Positions 61,410 to 64,000 of a stretch of 64,000 bases of DNA are shown here, piece after piece (position 1 is the stretch's first letter; every line of letters starts with the position of its first letter). A program made the position numbers and the translations under genes. The notes beneath the pieces are model-generated. The model was not told the origin of the DNA, ran no database searches, and saw only the letters and a list, made by a program, of their open reading frames with translations. This stretch comes from Methylobacterium radiotolerans JCM 2831 (GTDB taxonomy: Bacteria; Pseudomonadota; Alphaproteobacteria; Rhizobiales; Beijerinckiaceae), in contig NC_010505.1 of the NCBI RefSeq assembly GCF_000019725.1, positions 5,130,001-5,194,000 of the forward strand, written 5' to 3'.

Positions 61410-62921
61410 TCAGACGTTGTCGATCCGCAGGACCGGCGCGGTCTCGGCCCGGCTGCGCCGGCAGGCCTCGGCGTCCTGCTTGAGGTCGATGCCGTAGGTC
61501 GGGATCACGGCCTTGAGGCGGGGCAGCCAGGCGTCCGGCGTCAGCCGGTCGGCGAAGCACTTCTCCAGCACCTCGACCGCGATGTAGGCCGCCGTCGAGG
61601 CGCCGGGCGAGGCGCCGAGCAGCGCGCAGATCGAGTTGTCGGCCGCGGCCACCAGCTCGGTGCCGAATTCGAGGTAGCCCTCCTCCAGCGGGTTCGACCG
61701 GCCGGTCGGCTTGATCGTCTGCACCCGCTGGCCGGCCACCGCCGACGTCCAGTCCTGCTTCAGCGCCTTGGGGAAGAACTGCTTCAGGGTCGCGAACTGG
61801 TGGTCGGAGCTCTGGAGCACCTGGCCTACGAGGTACTCGGTGAGCGCGACGTTGTCCTTGGCGACGTCGAGCAGCGGCACGACGTTGTGCGGCGTCAGCG
61901 CGGTGAACAGGTCGGTGAGCGACCCGTGCTTGAGGAACCGCGACGAGAAGCCCGCGTACGGCCCGAACAGCAGCGAGCGCTTGCCGCCGATGATGCGGGT
62001 GTCGAGGTGGGGCACCGACATCGGCGGCGAGCCCGAGGCCGCCTTGCCGTAGACCTTGGCGTGGTGGCGCGCGCTGACCGCGTCGACGTCGCAGCGCAGC
62101 CAGATGCCCGAGACCGGGAAGCCGCCGTAGCCGCGCCCCTCCGGGATCTTCGAGGCCTGCAGCAGCGGCAGCGAGCCGCCGCCCGCGCCGATGAACACGA
62201 ACTTGGCCGTGACGGTCCGGCGCGTGGCGTCGTAGGTGTCCTCGACGGTCACCGCCCAGCGGCCGTCGTCGACCCGGTCGAGGGCGACGACCTTGCGGTT
62301 GTAGTGCACGGCGAAGCCCTGCTGCGCGGCGAGCTGCCCGACCAGCAGGTGCGTGAGGGCGCCGTAATCGACGTCCGTGCCGGTGACGATCCGGGTGGCG
62401 GCGATCGGCTCGCCGGGGGCGCGGCCCTCGATGATCAGCGGCGCCCAGCCGGCGATGACCTGCGGGTCCTCGCTGTACTCCATGCCGTGATAGCAGTGGT
62501 GCGCCGACATCGCGGCGTAGCGCGCCTTGAGGAAGGCGACGTTCTCGGCCCCCCAGACGAAGCTCATGTGCGGGCAGGGATGGATGAAGGCGCGGGGGTC
62601 TGGGATCGCGCCCTTCTTCACCAGATGCGCCCAGAGCTGACGCGAGATGTCGAACTCGGTGTTGACCTCCAGGGCCTTGGCGATGTCGACGCTGCCGTCG
62701 GGGCGCTGGGGCGTGTAGTTCAGCTCGCAATTGGCCGCGTGGCCGGTGCCGGCGTTGTTCCAGCCCTCCGAGCTCTCCTGCGCGCAGTCGTGCAGCGTCT
62801 CGAACATCGCGATCCTGAGCGAGGGCTCCAGCTCCTTCAGGACCGTGCCGAAGGTCGCGCTCATGATCCCGGCGCCGATCAGCACCACGTCGGGATTGTC
62901 GTCGTCGCTCGTGTCGGCCAT
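61410..62921 (-). CDS. mqo: Malate:quinone oxidoreductase
   Basis: The 503-residue FAD enzyme shows PDVVLIGAGIMSATFGTVLKELEPSLRIAMFETL at the N-terminus, the family-specific SSEGWNNAGTGHAANCELNYTPQRPDGSVDI, FVFIGAGGGSLPLLQASKIPEGRGYGGFPVSG, and LLGASPGASTAAYIAVEVLEKCF. It oxidises malate to oxaloacetate and reduces ubiquinone at the membrane, bypassing NAD-dependent malate dehydrogenase. It starts 11 bases after the cupin gene and precedes cydAB, so electrons could pass from Mqo through quinol to the CIO oxidase. Confidence 0.95.
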   Translation of the reverse strand: MADTSDDDNPDVVLIGAGIMSATFGTVLKELEPSLRIAMFETLHDCAQESSEGWNNAGTGHAANCELNYTPQRPDGSVDIAKALEVNTEFDISRQLWAHLVKKGAIPDPRAFIHPCPHMSFVWGAENVAFLKARYAAMSAHHCYHGMEYSEDPQVIAGWAPLIIEGRAPGEPIAATRIVTGTDVDYGALTHLLVGQLAAQQGFAVHYNRKVVALDRVDDGRWAVTVEDTYDATRRTVTAKFVFIGAGGGSLPLLQASKIPEGRGYGGFPVSGIWLRCDVDAVSARHHAKVYGKAASGSPPMSVPHLDTRIIGGKRSLLFGPYAGFSSRFLKHGSLTDLFTALTPHNVVPLLDVAKDNVALTEYLVGQVLQSSDHQFATLKQFFPKALKQDWTSAVAGQRVQTIKPTGRSNPLEEGYLEFGTELVAAADNSICALLGASPGASTAAYIAVEVLEKCFADRLTPDAWLPRLKAVIPTYGIDLKQDAEACRRSRAETAPVLRIDNV

Positions 62922-62932
62922 CGGGCCCCTCC

Positions 62933-63331
62933 TCAGGCGGTCTTGTTCGGGACGAAGGGGAGCCTGGCCTCGGCGCCGGGGGCGAGGATCACGTAGGCCC
63001 GGCACCAGGGCTCGTCGTCGACGAGGCGCCAGGAATGGCCGGAGCCGGCCGTGTCCTCGGCGATGAGGATGTCCCCCGGCCGGATCGTGAAGTGCGCCCC
63101 GGCCTTCGTCTGGAAGTCCAGGGTGCCGCGCAGGGTGATGACGAACTGCCGGGTCGGGGCCGGGTGCCACGCGTAGGTGCCGCCGGCCTGGGTCTCGCGG
63201 AAGGAGATCGAGACCACGTCGGTCGTGCCGCTGAGGATGTCGCCGCGCTCGCCGTGGGGCAGGTCGATGACGCCTTCCGCGAAGTAGGAATTGTCGTCGT
63301 CGCCGGTCCAGATGCGTACGCAGCGGATCAT
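62933..63331 (-). CDS. Small cupin protein
   Basis: The 132-residue single cupin starts MIRCVRIWTGDDDNSYFAEGVIDL. Motif 1 is the weak YAWHPAPTRQFVITLRGTLDFQTKAG and motif 2 IRPGDILIAEDTAGSGHSWRLVDD. Only some of the metal ligands are present (H in AWHPAP, Q in RQFV, H in GHSW), so it may be a non-catalytic binding protein or have altered metal use. It sits 40 bases after the PoxB-like gene and 11 before mqo, clearly cotranscribed. Its role is unknown. Confidence 0.8.
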   Translation of the reverse strand: MIRCVRIWTGDDDNSYFAEGVIDLPHGERGDILSGTTDVVSISFRETQAGGTYAWHPAPTRQFVITLRGTLDFQTKAGAHFTIRPGDILIAEDTAGSGHSWRLVDDEPWCRAYVILAPGAEARLPFVPNKTA

Positions 63332-63371
63332 CGGGCTGAACTCCGGGTCGGAGGGAGGGACGCGGGTGGCG

Positions 63372-64000
63372 TCACCGCCAGAGGTTGGTCTTGGCGAGGT
63401 CGATGATCTCGGTGCCGCGCCCGTCGATCACCGCCTTGGCGAGCCACATCCCGAAGCCCGTCGCCTGCTCGAGGCCGATCTTCGGCGGCATCGACAGTTC
63501 CTGGCGGGCCGAGACGACGTCGAGGAGCGCCGGGCCGTCGTGGTCCAGCATCGCGCGCATCGCGTCCGGCAGCGCGGCCGGATCCTCCACGCGCCGGGCG
63601 AAGATGCCGGCCCCGCTCGCCATGGCGGCGAAGTCCGGGTTCACCAGCGCGACGCCGGTCTCGAGGAAGCCCGCGGCCTTCATCTCCATCTCGACGAAGC
63701 CCAGCGTGCCGTTGTTCAGCACCACGATCTTCACCGGCAGCCTGTGCTGGTTGAGGGTCAGCAGGTCGCCCATCAGCATGGCGAAGCCGCCGTCGCCCGA
63801 GAACGAGATGACCTGCCGCCCGGGATAGGCCGCCTGCGCGCCGATCGCCTGCGGCAGGGCGTTGGCCATGGAGCCGTGGTTGAGCGAGCCGATCAGCCGG
63901 CGCTTGCCGTTCATGGCGAGGTAGCGCGCCGCCCAGATCGTCGGCGTGCCGACGTCGAAGGTGAAGACCGCGTCCTCGGAGGCCGCCTCGCTCAGCGTCC
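63372..64000 (-). CDS. Thiamine-diphosphate-dependent pyruvate:quinone oxidoreductase-like enzyme (5' truncated)
   Basis: Only the C-terminal 208 or so residues are inside the window. They read VFTFDVGTPTIWAARYLAMNGKRRLIGSLNHGSMANALPQAIGAQAAYPGRQVISFSGDGGFAMLMGDLLTL, with the ThDP motif SGDGGFAMLMGDLLTLNQHRLPVKIVVLNNGTLGFVEMEMKAAG (GDG...NN). This matches PoxB, which decarboxylates pyruvate to acetate and reduces ubiquinone. A short C-terminus (FGMWLAKAVIDGRGTEIIDLAKTNLWR) agrees with the membrane-binding end of PoxB. It heads the observed run of minus-strand genes towards mqo and cydAB. Confidence 0.85.
   Translation of the reverse strand, partial: TLSEAASEDAVFTFDVGTPTIWAARYLAMNGKRRLIGSLNHGSMANALPQAIGAQAAYPGRQVISFSGDGGFAMLMGDLLTLNQHRLPVKIVVLNNGTLGFVEMEMKAAGFLETGVALVNPDFAAMASGAGIFARRVEDPAALPDAMRAMLDHDGPALLDVVSARQELSMPPKIGLEQATGFGMWLAKAVIDGRGTEIIDLAKTNLWR

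Noticed and set aside
58816..61497. An 893-residue open frame opposite cydAB and the FUSC gene start
   Set aside because: It is low-complexity and His/Glu/Gly/Arg-rich, antisense to three clear membrane-protein genes.

Overview
The window looks like chromosomal DNA of a Methylobacterium/Methylorubrum-type alphaproteobacterium (order Hyphomicrobiales). This is inferred from the very high GC content, strong GC bias at third codon positions, TGATG/GTGA start-stop couplings, and families typical of that group: GlxBCD with type III glutamine synthetase, a MucR regulator, a CIO-type quinol oxidase, Mqo, a DUF3100 carrier and soluble chemoreceptors. No rRNA, tRNA, insertion sequence, prophage or CRISPR array was seen. 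Coding density is high, and the longer gaps are local AT-rich promoter-like islands.

Layout. 1-3.6 kb: end of a PilZ-like protein, an unknown small protein, a membrane-anchored tandem ABM protein and a Tsx-like outer-membrane protein. 3.6-8.7 kb (minus): XRE-cupin regulator, then glxB-glxC-glxD-glnT, a nitrogen-assimilation or N-methylglutamate-type module. 8.9-19.2 kb: a chemotaxis cluster with CheY and STAS on minus, and a soluble receptor, CheA, CheW, a membrane receptor, CheW, CheR and CheB on plus. 19.9-22.9 kb: D-alanine catabolism (alr-dadA) divergent from an Lrp regulator. 22.9-30.3 kb: amidohydrolase-LysR, then dehydrogenase, aldehyde dehydrogenase, DUF3100 carrier and M20 hydrolase. 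30.3-32.6 kb: katG on the opposite strand. 33.4-37.8 kb: a GntR-controlled catabolic cluster with two MFS carriers and an exported TIM-barrel hydrolase. 37.8-46.3 kb: an organosulfur-scavenging island, with a divergent ABC transporter and flavin oxidoreductases. 46.4-53.4 kb: small and regulatory genes, including a truncated PPK2 relic, a MucR homologue without its first zinc cysteine, and two related coiled-coil proteins. 53.5-64 kb (minus): pirin, an aldo/keto reductase, an AaeXAB-like efflux set, CIO quinol oxidase, Mqo, a cupin and a PoxB-like enzyme cut by the window edge.

The modules are mostly self-contained regulon units, each with a local regulator: XRE for glx/glnT, Lrp for alr-dadA, LysR for the DUF3100 operon and GntR for the MFS/hydrolase set. 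Several have clear inverted repeats in the expected promoter position. The most interesting hypothesis is that the soluble chemoreceptor at 9.9 kb carries a CheZ-like D-x-x-x-Q motif and a CheZ-like acidic-aromatic tail, in a cluster that lacks cheZ, cheX and cheD. All functions are read from sequence patterns alone; no similarity search was possible.
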